Shown here: in pieces, positions 21,286 through 32,232 of the stretch | Layout: the number at the start of each line of letters is the position of its first letter | Numbering within the stretch: the first letter of the stretch is position 1 | DNA from: Aquilaria yunnanensis | Taxonomy: Eukaryota; Streptophyta; Magnoliopsida; Malvales; Thymelaeaceae | Assembly (NCBI GenBank): GCA_039654915.1 | Contig: CM077594.1 | Span: 45,585,001 to 45,649,000, forward strand | Length of the DNA: 64,000 nucleotides | Reading direction: 5' to 3' | Program-made: the position numbers and the translations under genes | The notes under the pieces: model-generated | What the model saw: only the letters and a program-made list of their open reading frames with translations | Told to the model about the DNA's origin: nothing | Database searches by the model: none

Positions 21286-22785
21286 TTAAGCTTTTATTGC
21301 CTTCCGAGGTTCATATATGATTTCATGTTTGCCAAGTTCTATGCACCATTTGGAGAGCCTTCCCGAATGATCAACTTTCTTCATAACATCCCGTAGCGGT
21401 AGACTACTTCGGACGATGATGGGGTGAGCCTGAAAGTATGGTCGCAGCCTTCTCCCTGCAAGCACCAAGGCGTATATAGCTTTTTGAAGCAGAGGGTACC
21501 TGACTTCGGCGCCATGCAGGGATTTGTTGACGTAATAGACTGGCCATTGCTTTGGCCCTTCTTCTTTCATGAGGACCGAGCTTACAGCTTTCTCCGTGAC
21601 GGCGAGGTACAAAATGAGGGGTTCTCCCTCCCGAGGTTGTCGCAGAGTCGGTAGGCTAGCCAAGTAGACTTTGAGTTCTTCCCAGGCCTTTTGGCAATCT
21701 TCACCCCAAGGGTGATCATTCCTTCCGAGGTCGCCTTCCATTTTTGCTGCCTTTGTGAGGACTTTGAAGAAAGGTCGACACCTATCTCCGTACCTGGAAA
21801 TAAATCTGCTCAGGGAGGTTATTCTTCCGGTGAGCCTCTGCACATCTTTGACTGTGGCAGGAGTTCGGAACTCAAGCAGCGCCTTAATCTTCTCGGGGTT
21901 AGCATCAATGCCTCTTTCGGATACCATGTACCCAAGGAATTTTCCCGAGGTTACCCCAAAGATGCACTTTTCAGGACTGAGCCGAATCCTGAAGGCTCTG
22001 AGCTTTTGGAAGGTTTCCTCTAGATCTGCAATGTGATAGCTAGTCAGTTTGCTCTTGACTATCATATCATCAACATACACCTCCATGTTTCTCCCCATTT
22101 GGTCTTTAAAGACCTTGTTCATCAACCTTTGGTAGGTGGCTCCTACATTTTTTAGCCCGAAGGGCATCCTGACATAACAGTATGTTCCTCCCTCGGTGAT
22201 GAAGGCGGTTTTTTCTTCATCTTTAGGGTCCATCCTTATTTGATGGTAGCCACTGAAGGCGTCGAGGAAACTTAGGCGCCCATATTTGGCAGTTGAATCT
22301 ACCAGTTGATCTATTGGCGGTAGAGGGTATGAGTCTTTCGGGCAAGCATCGTTCAAGTTTCTGAAGTCGATGCATATCCGGAGTTTGCTGCTACCTTCTT
22401 TTGTGGCAATGACCACGTTGCTTAACCATTCGGGGTACTTCACCTCCCTGATGACTTTGGCGTCTAACAGACGCTGGACCTCGGTTTTGACAAAGTTGCT
22501 TTTGTGGGCTGAGATGCTTCGTTTCTTTTGCCGGACAGGTTTTGCTTTCAGGCTTACTTTGAGGCTATGCTGTATTATGCTAGAGTTTACTTCTGGCATA
22601 TCTTTCGGCGAGTAGGCAAACAGATCTTTATTTTTCAGCAGAAAAGATACAAGGTTTTCCTTCTCACCTTCGGCCAAGCTCTTACCTATTCGGGTAGATT
22701 GTCCTGGGATAAGTTCTACTATTTCCATTTCTGCTTTTGCAAGATCTTCTTCTTTGCCTTTTTCTGACGCCTTTGCCTCCATCAT
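21286..22785 (-). pseudogene. Tat-A reverse transcriptase part of pol
   Basis: 499 open codons. RT motifs: KLRICIDFRNLNDACPKDSY (about 134-153), LDAFSGYHQIRMDP (174-187), MPFGLKNVGATYQRLMN (207-223) and the catalytic YVDD at 237-240. The connection domain follows (SRFISRYGDRCRPFF, KQWPVYYVNKSLHG). It synthesises cDNA from the element RNA. The ORF opens after a 1-nt deletion at about 22795 that shifts it from the protease frame, and closes at TAA before LADFIAE. Confidence 0.92.
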
Positions 22786-23504
22786 TTGTGCGAAGTTGCT
22801 CGCCGGGGCCTTTGTGCTTTCACAAACACCTTTCTTACCTCAGCCTGGTCTATGAATATCTCTGCATCTCCATCCTTGGTGGCGAATGTGATAGTCAAGT
22901 ACTTCACATCAGGACGAATGTGTAGGTTTCCCTGTGTCTGCCTTCCAAGGATGGCGTTGTACGAGGACGGGACGTCCATGACGATGAACCTCGCCATTGT
23001 TGAAGCGTACAACTCAGCTGCTCCGTCTACCGAAGTCCCTCTCATCATCAGTGGGAGGTCGATCCATCCGAGAACGGGCAGTTCGGATGGTCCTACCCCG
23101 AAGGTTGGTGAGGTGACTGGCTTAAGCTCGCTGCTGGAGATGCCCAAGCTCGGCAGTAAGTGCGAGAATAGGACGTCCGCATTTGATCCGTCATCAAGCA
23201 GCACCCTTTTGGCGTCCCAGTTCCCTATCCTCGCCATGCTCAGCAGTGGATCGTCATGGGGAAAGACGACGGTGGATCCATCTTTGCGGGCCAGCTTCTT
23301 TGCTGGATTTTGATATTCCATGACTACAATTTCTCTGGCCTTCCGCTTTCTTTCCGAGGATGGGAGCCCCATGGTGATTGTTTGGATAACCCCTGTCGGA
23401 GGTGGAGGGCGCCTTTTTGGACTTCGGTTTCTTCGTCTGTCGGAGTCATAGTCCTCATCTTCGGCCCTCTCTTCCTCCACTTTTCTGGCTTTCGGGGATG
23501 GCAT
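22782..23504 (-). pseudogene. Tat-A protease region
   Basis: 240 open codons containing the retropepsin motif LLDDGSNADVLF at about 102-113 and DVPSSYNAILGRQT downstream, the usual Tat protease form. It matures the polyprotein. The frame actually begins upstream at a 1-nt deletion near 23620, inside the zinc-knuckle region, where Tat-B and Tat-D read straight through. It ends TSHK at another 1-nt deletion. Confidence 0.88.
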
Positions 23505-23557
23505 CCACAGGTATTTCCGAAGTTGGCCCTGCTTTATCAGCGACTCTATGTACTTTT

Positions 23558-25033
23558 TCAGCTGGAAGCAATCTTCGGTGTCATGACCGCGGTCGCGATG
23601 AAACTGGCAGAACTTATTTGCATTCTTCTATTATCGGCGGTCATGGCCCTTGGTCGCCGAATCTGCGTCCTTTGCCTTTCCAGCGCCATGAGGATGTTGG
23701 TCCGTTTAGTGCTTAGTGGTGTGAAACTTTGGGGTTTCCTTCCCCGCATCCTTTGAGGTCATCCTGCCTGTTCGGTTGGATGCCGAGCTTGTTGATTGGA
23801 CCCTTCAGCGCGGTGGTGATCGGACTTCGGCCCAGCCATTCTTAGCTCCTCGGCGGTCATGTGCCGTTCCGCCCTTCGGTAAAATTCTCCGAGAGTCTCT
23901 GGGGGGTCTTTTGAGAACTCGTAGAACAGCTGTGAGTCTCGCCGAAGGCCCCGTATCATGGCAAGAATGCGGATTTCGGGCCGAAAGTCGAGGACACTAA
24001 GAGCTTCCCTGTTGAATCTTTCGACATAGTCTCGGATGGTTTCTCCGTTCCTCTGCTCTATGTCGAACATCTGGACAGGCATCTTCGCAGTAGGTCGACT
24101 CCCAATGAATTGCTGCGTGAAGGCCGTGGACAACTCCTGGAACTCAGTGATGGTCCCTGAAGGCAATGAATTGTACCATGCAGTTGCTGGCCCTGTGAGG
24201 GTGACTTCGAAGCACTTGCACATGGTAGCGTCGTCAGCACCGTGCATTATCATGCTGCATCTGTACTTCGTCAGATGGGCCTGTGGATCAGTACCGCCAT
24301 CATAAATCTCCAACCGAGGTACTCTGAAGTCACCTGGCATGGCTGCCTCGGCCACGGTCCGGGTGAACGGGGACCCATCTTCACAGAAGGCTCCCGTGAG
24401 CCCGTCCCAAACGGGTTTTCTGGCCATTTGTTTCTCCACCCTATCTAGCCGTGCTAATATCCTCTCCATAAGCACGGTGGCGCTAGGCCCTTCTTCAGGG
24501 AAGGGAGATCGTCGGCGCCTCTTCGGGGAGCGAGTTCGGCGCTGAGGGGATACGGACCTCACCTTAGGCGACGAACTCCTTCGCCGTGAGACTTTTGGTC
24601 GTTTGGACCCAGTTTGTCCCACAGGCCGTTTCCCGAGGGGTATACTCTCCGTGGATGACTCTTCGCGCGGGTCTACGCTTCCCGAACTGCGATGGGTCGA
24701 CCTCTGACTTTTCTCCCGAGGGAGTGCAGGTGAGGGAGGTCTTTGGGCCTGTGTCTGTTGTGACCACCTTCGGTCGATCTGCTGAGTCATTTCGGCCATG
24801 ACCGAACGCTGAAACTCCCTCATAAAGCTCATAGTGATTACTAGAGGGCGATCTTCCTCGAACGCAGAAGTCCCTGGGAGTGTTTGCTCAGCAGCCGGTT
24901 GTGTCTCAGGCGCAGACGGGGACCTTGGGAGTCCCTTGTCCTTAGAACTCCGAGTTTCAACTACAGCAATCTCAGAGCGGGTTCCCACAGACGGCGCCAA
25001 ATGATAGCCATGGGCCTCATCGTTTAGAGTCAT
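23558..25033 (-). pseudogene. Tat-A gag
   Basis: The ATG at 25033 lies inside the 5' LTR, 32 nt before its end; the next codons cross the PBS, giving HLAPSVG. The first 424 codons are open, ending in TGA at 23759, with the same frame continuing to 23558. An R/S/P-rich basic part (about 130-200) is followed by the capsid-like domain, with PRLEIYDGGTDPQAHLTKY, ATAWYNSLP, MFDIEQRNGETIRDYVERFN and IRGLRRDSQLFYEF. A downstream CxxH...GH...C knuckle is broken by the frameshift near 23620. Gag would form the particle that packages the RNA. Confidence 0.9.
24983..24999 (-). other. Primer binding site of Tat-A
   Basis: Minus strand TGGCGCCGTCTGTGGGA, two bases after the 5' LTR end. This is the PBS form seen in many Tat elements. 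I did not verify which tRNA it matches. Confidence 0.85.
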
Positions 25034-25876
25034 GGTGACTGTTGGAGAGACTTCTAGGAGGAAGAACGCCTGGAGGATGGTGCGCCCAAGGGAGAGTACC
25101 TGAGATGCTCAGAAAAAGTGGGTTAAGAGGCCCCCGGATGTGTTTCTGGGGGGGGAGCCTCCGACGCCCAAGTCAGTGGTGGCTGAGAAAGGCAGAGGAA
25201 ATAGCACAAAGGGCTGAAGAGTCTCGCCTGGTGATTTTCTCAGAGTCTGGGAGTCAGACCTTTTGCCAACCAACCTCCTGCCAAGTATTTATTACCTGGT
25301 ATTTATAGGAGTGCCTAGCCCGTTCAGATCGTGACACGTGTTCGGTCAGATGTTCCCTGAGTTTTTGGGCGTAGGGGACAGATAGCTGGTAGCAGGTTGC
25401 CTTGAGCCTTGTGCTGAGATGGGCCATGATGTGACCTTGATGGCGTCAGCATGCCAGAGCGCCTATTGAGGCGGCTTTATGACGTCTGTGAAAGGACGTG
25501 TCAGAGGCTTCCTTAAAGCTTCCTTAAATGCTCCTGCCATACTCCCGAGGTCCCTGGGTGAGGTCGTCCTTTGGTACGGACAATGCCTCCTCGGGAAACA
25601 CGCACCCAGTTCGGGGGTGCCTAGCTTCAGGGAGTTCCGCCTTCGGGGAGATCATGTTCGGCCCGCAATAGCTGGTGCCTCTTTTCCGAAGGCGATCTGT
25701 TCACAACCTTGGGGGGGCTAGTAGTATCCTCAAGTATCCTGGCGTGCCGGGCTCGGAGCTCTTCGGCTATTTCCCGAGGTGTATGATCTCACCTTTTCTT
25801 GGGTAGCGCCAGTTTCTTCTGGCCATTCTTGTGGCAGGGAGTTTGGCCAGATAGAGGCGATAGACTTTGGCTATCA
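25002..25876 (-). repeat. 5' LTR of Tat-A (875 bp)
   Basis: Direct repeat of 14785-15659. It contains the gag start codon near its inner end and a TATAAATA box at 25300-25307. Confidence 0.95.
25300..25307 (-). promoter_or_regulatory. TATA box of the Tat-A 5' LTR
   Basis: Minus strand TATAAATA in the LTR, preceded by CACTCC; the equivalent box occurs in the LTRs of Tat-B (34992) and Tat-D (62896). Confidence 0.65.
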
Positions 25877-25924
25877 CAACTGGAATTAGTCATTATGATT
25901 CCATTTTGCCTGCCTCCTTCAGGC

Positions 25925-25932
25925 TATATAAG
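25925..25932 (+). promoter_or_regulatory. TATA box of the Tat-E antisense gene
   Basis: GGCTATATAAGC, 243 nt before the ATG at 26175 and 43 bp right of the Tat-A target duplication. The Tat-A insertion therefore separated this promoter from its upstream region. Confidence 0.6.
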
Positions 25933-26174
25933 CATCACTCCTCATTAGAAGTTCTACCTCTCCCATTTACACTTCTTTCTCCCTTTCTGAGCTTTTTCCT
26001 TTCCTTTGGTTCTTCTCTATTTCTATGGCAGTTGTAGTGGTAGAGTGATTTTTGGCAAGTCTTGTGGTGTCCTACAAGGTTTCCTTCATTTCCCAAATAG
26101 GTGGGTTTTTGTATGAAGTTTCTTTTTCCCTTCTTTCCTCTATATTTCTGAGGTTAGGATCTTGGGTACCGAGG

Positions 26175-28520
26175 ATGTTGGTTGAAAATGTCAAGGTCTC
26201 CTCTTTTCTTGAGAGTTGGATCCCTCTCAACTCTCATATGAATTGTGTGACCTCAAAGAAGCTGGAGAAGTGAAGGCTAAAATCCTTTCTTCCCTCTTAT
26301 GCAAAAATTAGGCTGCCCAGTCACAATGAACCAAGCTACCTTCCTCAGGGGAAGGAGATTACTGTTTTCAAAGTGCAACTAAAGGCCAGTCTTCATTATC
26401 CACCCCTGAAGCTAGTTTCTAACTTTTGCTACTTCCATGGGATAGACATCAATCAAATGCCCCCAAACTCTTATGCCTATTTTAACGCTTTCTTATGCAG
26501 GTGTGGGGTTTTCAAAATTGTCCCGCACTTTATTTTCTTTCTTCAACACTATAAACTTCATCCTAAATGGGGGGTTTTACTTTGTGCTTCCTCAGGGCTC
26601 CGAAAGCAAGAAATTTACTTTTACCATTGACACTAAGGACAGTTGGAGAGGGTGGTAGAATAAGTACTTTTTTATGGAGATTGATGAAAAGTTAAAAGGC
26701 CTTCCGACTCAGTGGGCTTCGGGTATTCTGGTGACCGAAGTAGTGGATCCAAGGAAGTTGCTAACTCTAGAACTTGAGTCTTAGTTTGAAGAGTTCGACA
26801 GCCATATTCGAGCTGTCGTGGATTAGGATGTTCATGGGCCTTCACGCTCTTTCTACTTATTCCCCATTAGATGGAGCTTCATGATCGAGGAGGTTCTTCG
26901 GGAACTTGTGGTTATTATCGAGCATGTTACTAACAAGGAGATGCCAAAGCCATTAGTGGATGGAAAGAAGGTATGGGTCATTTGTCTCCTTCCAGGTGAA
27001 CTCTTTTATTTTGACCTTGTAGAAAGTGAGCTATTCTTCTAACTGTAGTGCTAGAATTTTTATACTTACACTGATATTTTCTCATTTGCAGAGATAGGTG
27101 ACAAGTCTGCAGCATTCTACAAGAGTCTGTTCCTCGGCCATGCTGAGAAGGGGGAGCAGCAGAAAGCCCCAAAAGAAAGAAGGGCTGGGCGGTCTTCGGG
27201 CTCCTTGAGGGCAAATAAGTCAAAGGGTGATGTACTTCCCCTTCCCCCCGAAGTTATTGCCGACATAGTAGACCTCGCTACCGATGTCACAGTTCCTTCT
27301 TCAAAACTAGCCATCTAGTCACTTGCACTGAGTCCAACCTCTGCAACTGAAGCCCTAGGAACCAATTTAGGAGTGCTTTCAGCTGAGGAAGTTGCAAAGA
27401 GAAGGAGGAAAGGCAGTGAGCGATTAGGACAGACTGGATCCTGAAGTTCCCGCAGGTTTGTCTCTTAACCTTTTATCTATGAGCTATGGTATTGTTGGAA
27501 TTCTTGATTTTATAGATGATTGGTTAAGGGACAATGTGGTGATGGAACTTCGGCGTGACCTTGTAGAGGAGACCGAATCACTCGATTGGGTGCTTGACCA
27601 TGCTCGAAAGTGGGCTACTTGGAGCCATTCTGGACCTTTACAGGATACATAGACCTGTTCTCCAAGGACTTCCAGAGGATGGCGCCCTAGATGGCCAGGG
27701 GTGTTATTACAAATTTGACCTTCCAGGCTTTTACAGACTCCTACCCGAACGAGGAGATCTTGGCTGCTCGGATTTCTGAGCATGCAGCCCAGGTAATTCA
27801 TGTTTCCAAGTTAGAAACATCTTCTCAAACTTGCTATCCCATCTCATAGAATCCTTTCTTTGCAGCTACTGGCTTATGTAAGCTATCTTCGGGCCTGGGT
27901 GATGAAGAATCTAGTGAAGGCGACGCAAGCTCGTACCTGAAGTTTGGCAGACCTAGCAAGATCACCAAGAAAGAGCTTGCCTAACTTTGCTAGGAGGTTT
28001 CAGAGATACAGAGGAAATTTTATTAGGAGTGTTCCTTAATAATTTCAAACTTCAGGGTGAGGTTGGCGAAGTAGACTTCTTTGGCCGAAGCACTTCAGAT
28101 GGAGAAGGACCAAGGCCTTGGCCCTGAATGCTGATCTTGAGGCCTAGGTGAGTGATTTGAAGAAGTGGAAAAAGAAAAAGAAGAATAAAGATGAGAGAGA
28201 GGGGAAGAAGGATGTCGAGGTACTGAAGAAGGAGATGGAACTTTTTGATGGTAGAAAAGGCTAAGTCAGAAGAAGCAACGAAGTCATTGTTTCAAGACGG
28301 TTTCTATCTTGCCCGCCACCAAGTCCTTTCTTGATATCTTGACCCCGATCTTTGCTTTCTTCGGGCACTAGACATTCCTAAGGGGCTTTCTTCGCCATGG
28401 TCCAAGATTGAGTACCTCAACCTGCCCAAGCATTCTCCACCAACTGAAGAGGTGGATGGTGAAGATAAAGAAAAGCAAGAAGGTTCCAAAGATTGCGAAG
28501 ATGCTGTTGGAGCAATTTAG
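26175..28520 (+). pseudogene. Tat-E antisense gene (aORF), heavily decayed
   Basis: Homologue of the aORFs at 16443 and 51634. Exon 1 starts MLVENVKVSSFLESW and shows SNFCYFHGIDINQMPPNSYAY, CGVFKIVPHF and SESKKFTFTI, with stops near 26271, 26656, 26782 and 26824 and frameshifts. Splice sites survive: intron 1 27026-27091 (GTGAGC...TTTGCAG), intron 2 27456-27515 (GTTTGT...TTTATAG), intron 3 27793-27865 (GTAATT...TTTGCAG). The exon 4 coiled coil is broken by stops. The end DCEDAVGAI corresponds to SQDAEVP of Tat-B. Exon 3 starts with an extra FIDDWLRDNVVMELRRD segment shared only with Tat-F. Confidence 0.75.
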
Positions 28521-29028
28521 GCATTTTTTTTACTGCCTTTCTTAATGGGATAACTTTTTATTTCTAAAAATTTCGCTAAGTCCATAATGGGTATGACCTC
28601 TGATGTTATTCTGACCTTTGTTGTTTAAACATATTCGGTACTGAAAGTCTTCAGCACCTTCGGTTACGCACTATCCTTGCTAAAAATACTACCAAGGATT
28701 CATAATCGTAGTTAGGAACATCTTTCTAAGTGTTTAAGAATATAATCCAAGTAACATTTTTGGGAAACTTGCTATGTTACAAGAACATTTAGGTCCTTCC
28801 GGGATCAACCATATTCGGCTATCCTCCTTCGATAAAACTAATACAATATCTCCAAGATACTTTTGAAAGCAACCATATACGGCTAGCCTCCTCCAACAAA
28901 ACTAGTACAATATCACTAAGATTCTTTTGGAAGCAACCATATTCAGTTAGCCTCGCTCAAAAAATCACCATATTTGGCTGATTTCCTTGTGGAGGCTTCT
29001 CATGATTAGGCTCATTCCTTGGAAATTT
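28521..29028. repeat. Convergent 3' spacer of Tat-E with 64-bp repeats
   Basis: About 500 bp without a gene. Three to four imperfect units begin with CAACCATATTCGGCTA at 28806, 28870 and 28934 (period 64), with a last partial unit near 28970. It occupies the same place as the repeat array of Tat-D but has a different unit. Confidence 0.7.
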
Positions 29029-31110
29029 CTAAGTGTAGAATTTCTTCAAAGAGTCTGAATGCAATGTATTTTTCAACTTTTCCCCATCAATATTTCCAAG
29101 TTTATAAACTCCTAGCCGAACTTCTTCGAGTACAAAATATGGTCCTTCCCAATTTGCCTGAAGTACGCCATGAGATGGTCTTCGAGATTCAATTCAGCGC
29201 TTCAGAGAACCAGGTCTCCTTTCTTGATCCATTTAGGTTTGACATGCAAGTTCGCAGCAATGGCTACCATTTACTGGAAAGCTTTTCTTTTGAATTCGGC
29301 CATCTCCCTATGTTCGTCAATCATATCTAACTTGGTTCTTAAACCGACGTTGTTCCCTTCTTCATCAAATACCTGCATTTTGATAGACAATTGTACAACT
29401 TCGACAGGGATAATAACCTTAATGTCGAATACGAGTGAAAAAGGTGTTTTGCCAGTAGCTCTTCTAGGAGTTGTTTGATAACTCCATAGTACACTTGAGA
29501 GTTCTCCTAGCCATTTTCCTTTGCTTCTTTCAACCTCTTCTTGAAACCATCTTTTATTTTCCTATTGGACACCTCCACTTGTCCATTGCTTTGAGGATGG
29601 GTAACTCCGGCAAAGTGTAACTTTACTTCAAGGTTGGTTGCAAATTCCTGAAATCCTCTATCAATGAATTGGGAACCATTATCTGCTATTATCACTCTCG
29701 GCACACCAAATCTGCATATGATGTTCTTCCAAATGAACTTCTAGGTGTCCTCTACTAAAATTGTTGCCAGAGGCTCTGCCTCAATCAACTTAGTGAAATA
29801 ATCCACTGCAACTACATAGAACTTCACTCCTCTAGGAGCCGTCGGGAGAGGGCCAATGAGGCCAATACCCCAAATAGCAAAGGGGCAAGGATAGTTAGTT
29901 GACATTATTGCCTCTGAGGGCACTCTTTGGATGGGTGCATATCGCTGGCACTTATCGCATTTTTTGACAAACTACCTTAAGCCATTCCTCAAAGTAGGCC
30001 AGAAATACCCTTGCTGAAGTAGTACCCCAACAAGGGCGTCAGTCCCAATGTGATATCCACAGGCTCCTTCTTGGACTTCTATGAGGACTACCTCAATGTC
30101 CTCCTCACTGATACATCTTTGTAGTGGATTGGCATGCCCTTGCCAACACAATTCTTCCCCGATGAAGAAGTATATACTCGAGTGCTTTCTCACCTTCGCG
30201 GCTTCTAGAGGGTATTCGAGTAATTTTGAAGACATGAGATAATTTTTTACAAGATCCTTCCACCCTTTGCCTGATGTTTTGATAGCCATTATTGCTATGC
30301 TCAGGTAGTCAAACACTTCAGTGGACTGTTTTGATTTGGCCAAAGTATCCGCTTCCACATTATCTCGTTGGGGTACCTTTTCTATTTGTACCCTGTCAAA
30401 CTCTTAGATAAGCCATTTTATGAGATTATGGTACTTTTCCAAGTTCGGATCTTTTTCCCCATAGTCCCCTGTCATCTATCGAACAATGAGTTAGGAGTCA
30501 CTAAGGGCCTTCAGATTTCTCACACCAACTCTTTTTGCCAATCGTAAGCCTACTATGAAGGCTTCGTATTCAGCAACGTTATTGGTAACATTAAAACCAA
30601 ATTTGATGGCCTTCAAAGTTTCCATACCTTCAGGTCCACGGAGAATTACTCCAGCTCCTTCATGTTCAAATCCTAAGGCGCCATCAACGAATAATGTCCA
30701 CTTAGGTTTGTGATTTTCGAGGTCCCCTGAAGTACCTTCGATTTTAGGTACCTTAGCAATGAATCCACCAGTGCTTGGGCTTTTGTTGCCCTCTTTGGTT
30801 CATAAGTGATATCGTACTCACTGAGCTCAATGCACCTCTTTGATAATCACTCTGAGCGGTCTACCTTCCTCATGACATCTCGAAGAGGTAAGTTACTTCG
30901 TGCTATCATGGGATGTCCTTGGAAGTAAGGCCAAAGTCTTCTTTCTGCCAGTACTAGGGTATAGATGGCTTTTTGTAGCAAAGGATACCTAACTTCAACA
31001 CCATGCAGGGATTTGCTTACATAGTACACCGGCCACTGCTTCCCTCTTTCCTCCCTTACTAGGACCGAACTCACGGCTTTTTCAGTTACTGCAAGGTAAA
31101 GAATAAGTGG
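29029..31110 (-). pseudogene. Tat-E pol remnant: RNase H and integrase
   Basis: Reading leftwards from 31110: connection and RNase H (SVLVREERGKQWPVYYVSKS at 31074-31000, then EADTLAKSKQ near 30358), integrase zinc region (HIGTDALVGVLLQQGYFWPT), core (AIWGIGLIGPLP, where the first catalytic D is G; IADNGSQF; HPQSNGQVEVSN) and C-terminus ending LKKFYT with TAG at 29029-29031. Many stops and frameshifts. The open end at 31110 is a deletion junction, after the codons for PLILYLAVTEKAV. Confidence 0.85.
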
Positions 31111-32128
31111 ATATTGTGTTTTCGTGTTTGCTTGTCTTTGTTGTAGGTATAGCTTGACTAAAGGAGGTTAAGCTTTTGGCTTAACTAAATAAGCTCAATG
31201 AGTTGTAGTGAATTCCTTACTGAGTTTTTTTAAAACTCATGCCCCATTTATATGTATGTTTCAAGAAAGGGTGTTTAGCTTGATTAGCTTGTGAGCTAGG
31301 TTTGTAGTTGCTTGTGCCATGGTATGTACTAAACTGAGAGCTTGGCTTAACATGTACTAGTACAAGTCTTGTGGATGTTGCCGAACTCTTGTGTTTGAGT
31401 TTTGCAAGGTTGAATAGAGTGTGGGACAAGTCTAGAGCCATGGATGTGTGCTCATAGGTATTAGTTTTGTGGATGGCACTACTGATTATGGGTGTCGTTG
31501 TAAGGCTTCTCCTACAAACTTTGGTGTTGTACTACACAATTAAGGGTGGCTTTTGGGTACTATTAGTGCTTAGGCATGAAAATGCACAAATAGGTGATGC
31601 TTTGTATTTTGAGCACTCTTGGTGATGTTCCAGGGAACCTTAATCTACTAGTTGATGTATATATATGGATTAATGAGCCTCGAATGGCATAAGCCTTATG
31701 TGCATGTTCTATAAATGAAAGCCTAATTCGGACTTAAGAGTTTTGTGCTTTTGGATGTTGGTTGTTGCATGATACATGGAAAATTTTATGCTTTCAAGTT
31801 ACAAAGTTATTGGCTTCTTAGTTGCCATGCAATGAAATCCCAAACTTGATGAGCACACACCCGAAAATCTTAACAATAAAAGGGCATAAATTTTGTCTTG
31901 TGTTGTAAGTAACAGTTATAGGAGAAATGGGAAGCCTCCTGGAGCACTTCCCAGGCCTTAGCCTTAGTGGAAATTATGTGGCAATGTGTGTGAAGCATAA
32001 AGCAAAAAGATAAATTGAGCATAAACCTCTATGAATGTAATTATTGAACCTAAAAGAATTTGGTTCGTTGATTGCACACTTGACTAGGAATATAAGTGCA
32101 TAGGCTAGGGCCTGTGTGGGGTGTGACA
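31111..32128 (+). repeat. 5' LTR of Tek-H, left part missing
   Basis: About 1.0 kb ending GGTGTGACA. It aligns with the last third of the Tek-J/43285-45624 LTR family, sharing GGAGGTTAAGCTTTTGGCTT, the CTTACTGAGTTTT block and GCCTGTGTGGGGTGTGACA, so roughly 2 kb of U3 is missing. No gene. Confidence 0.65.
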
Positions 32129-32136
32129 AGCTTTCT

Positions 32137-32148
32137 TGGTATCAGAGC
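32137..32148 (+). other. Primer binding site of Tek-H
   Basis: TGGTATCAGAGC, complementary to the 3' end of plant initiator tRNA-Met, 8 bases after the LTR end. Classic PBS of chromoviruses and many copia elements. Confidence 0.85.
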
Positions 32149-32232
32149 ATTTGGTTAAGCTATGAGGTTTTGTCTATACTTGTTCCCACTTAGGATTAAA
32201 TAGACTTATACTTATTGAGCATATGTGCGTAA

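Larger units (their letters stand above)
14785..25876 (-). mobile_element. Tat-A: complete Tat-lineage LTR retrotransposon
   Basis: 11,092 bp, bounded by two 875-bp LTRs (14785-15659 and 25002-25876) that end in the 8-bp inverted pair TGATAGCC/GGC(T/C)ATCA and are flanked by a perfect CAACT duplication (14780-14784 and 25877-25881). In element order (right to left): 5' LTR, PBS, gag, protease, RT, RNase H, integrase, repeat spacer, antisense gene in the opposite direction, TATA box, repeat spacer, purine tract, 3' LTR. The LTRs differ at roughly 25 positions by eye (about 3%). Coding damage is limited: two frameshifts and two stops in gag-pol, one stop and one lost splice acceptor in the antisense gene. 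Confidence 0.95.
13704..31110 (-). mobile_element. Tat-E: old, 5'-truncated Tat element hosting Tat-A
   Basis: A minus-strand Tat element. The 3' LTR is at 13704-14426 and internal sequence continues at 14427-14784. It is interrupted by the complete Tat-A (14785-25876, duplication CAACT), then continues with the antisense gene (26175-28520), a repeat-rich spacer and pol (29029-31110). RT, protease, gag and the 5' LTR are missing: at 31110 the RNase H frame stops abruptly and chromovirus LTR sequence begins. Heavy decay of all frames suggests that it is older than Tat-A, B and D. Confidence 0.8.

Noticed and set aside
23558..23620. Programmed frameshift between gag and pol in Tat-A
   Set aside because: Tat-B and Tat-D read gag to integrase in one frame. 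The Tat-A shifts are single-base deletions inside conserved motifs, so they are mutations.
32137..32148. tRNA gene at TGGTATCAGAGC
   Set aside because: Only the 12-base primer binding site is present, with no cloverleaf around it.
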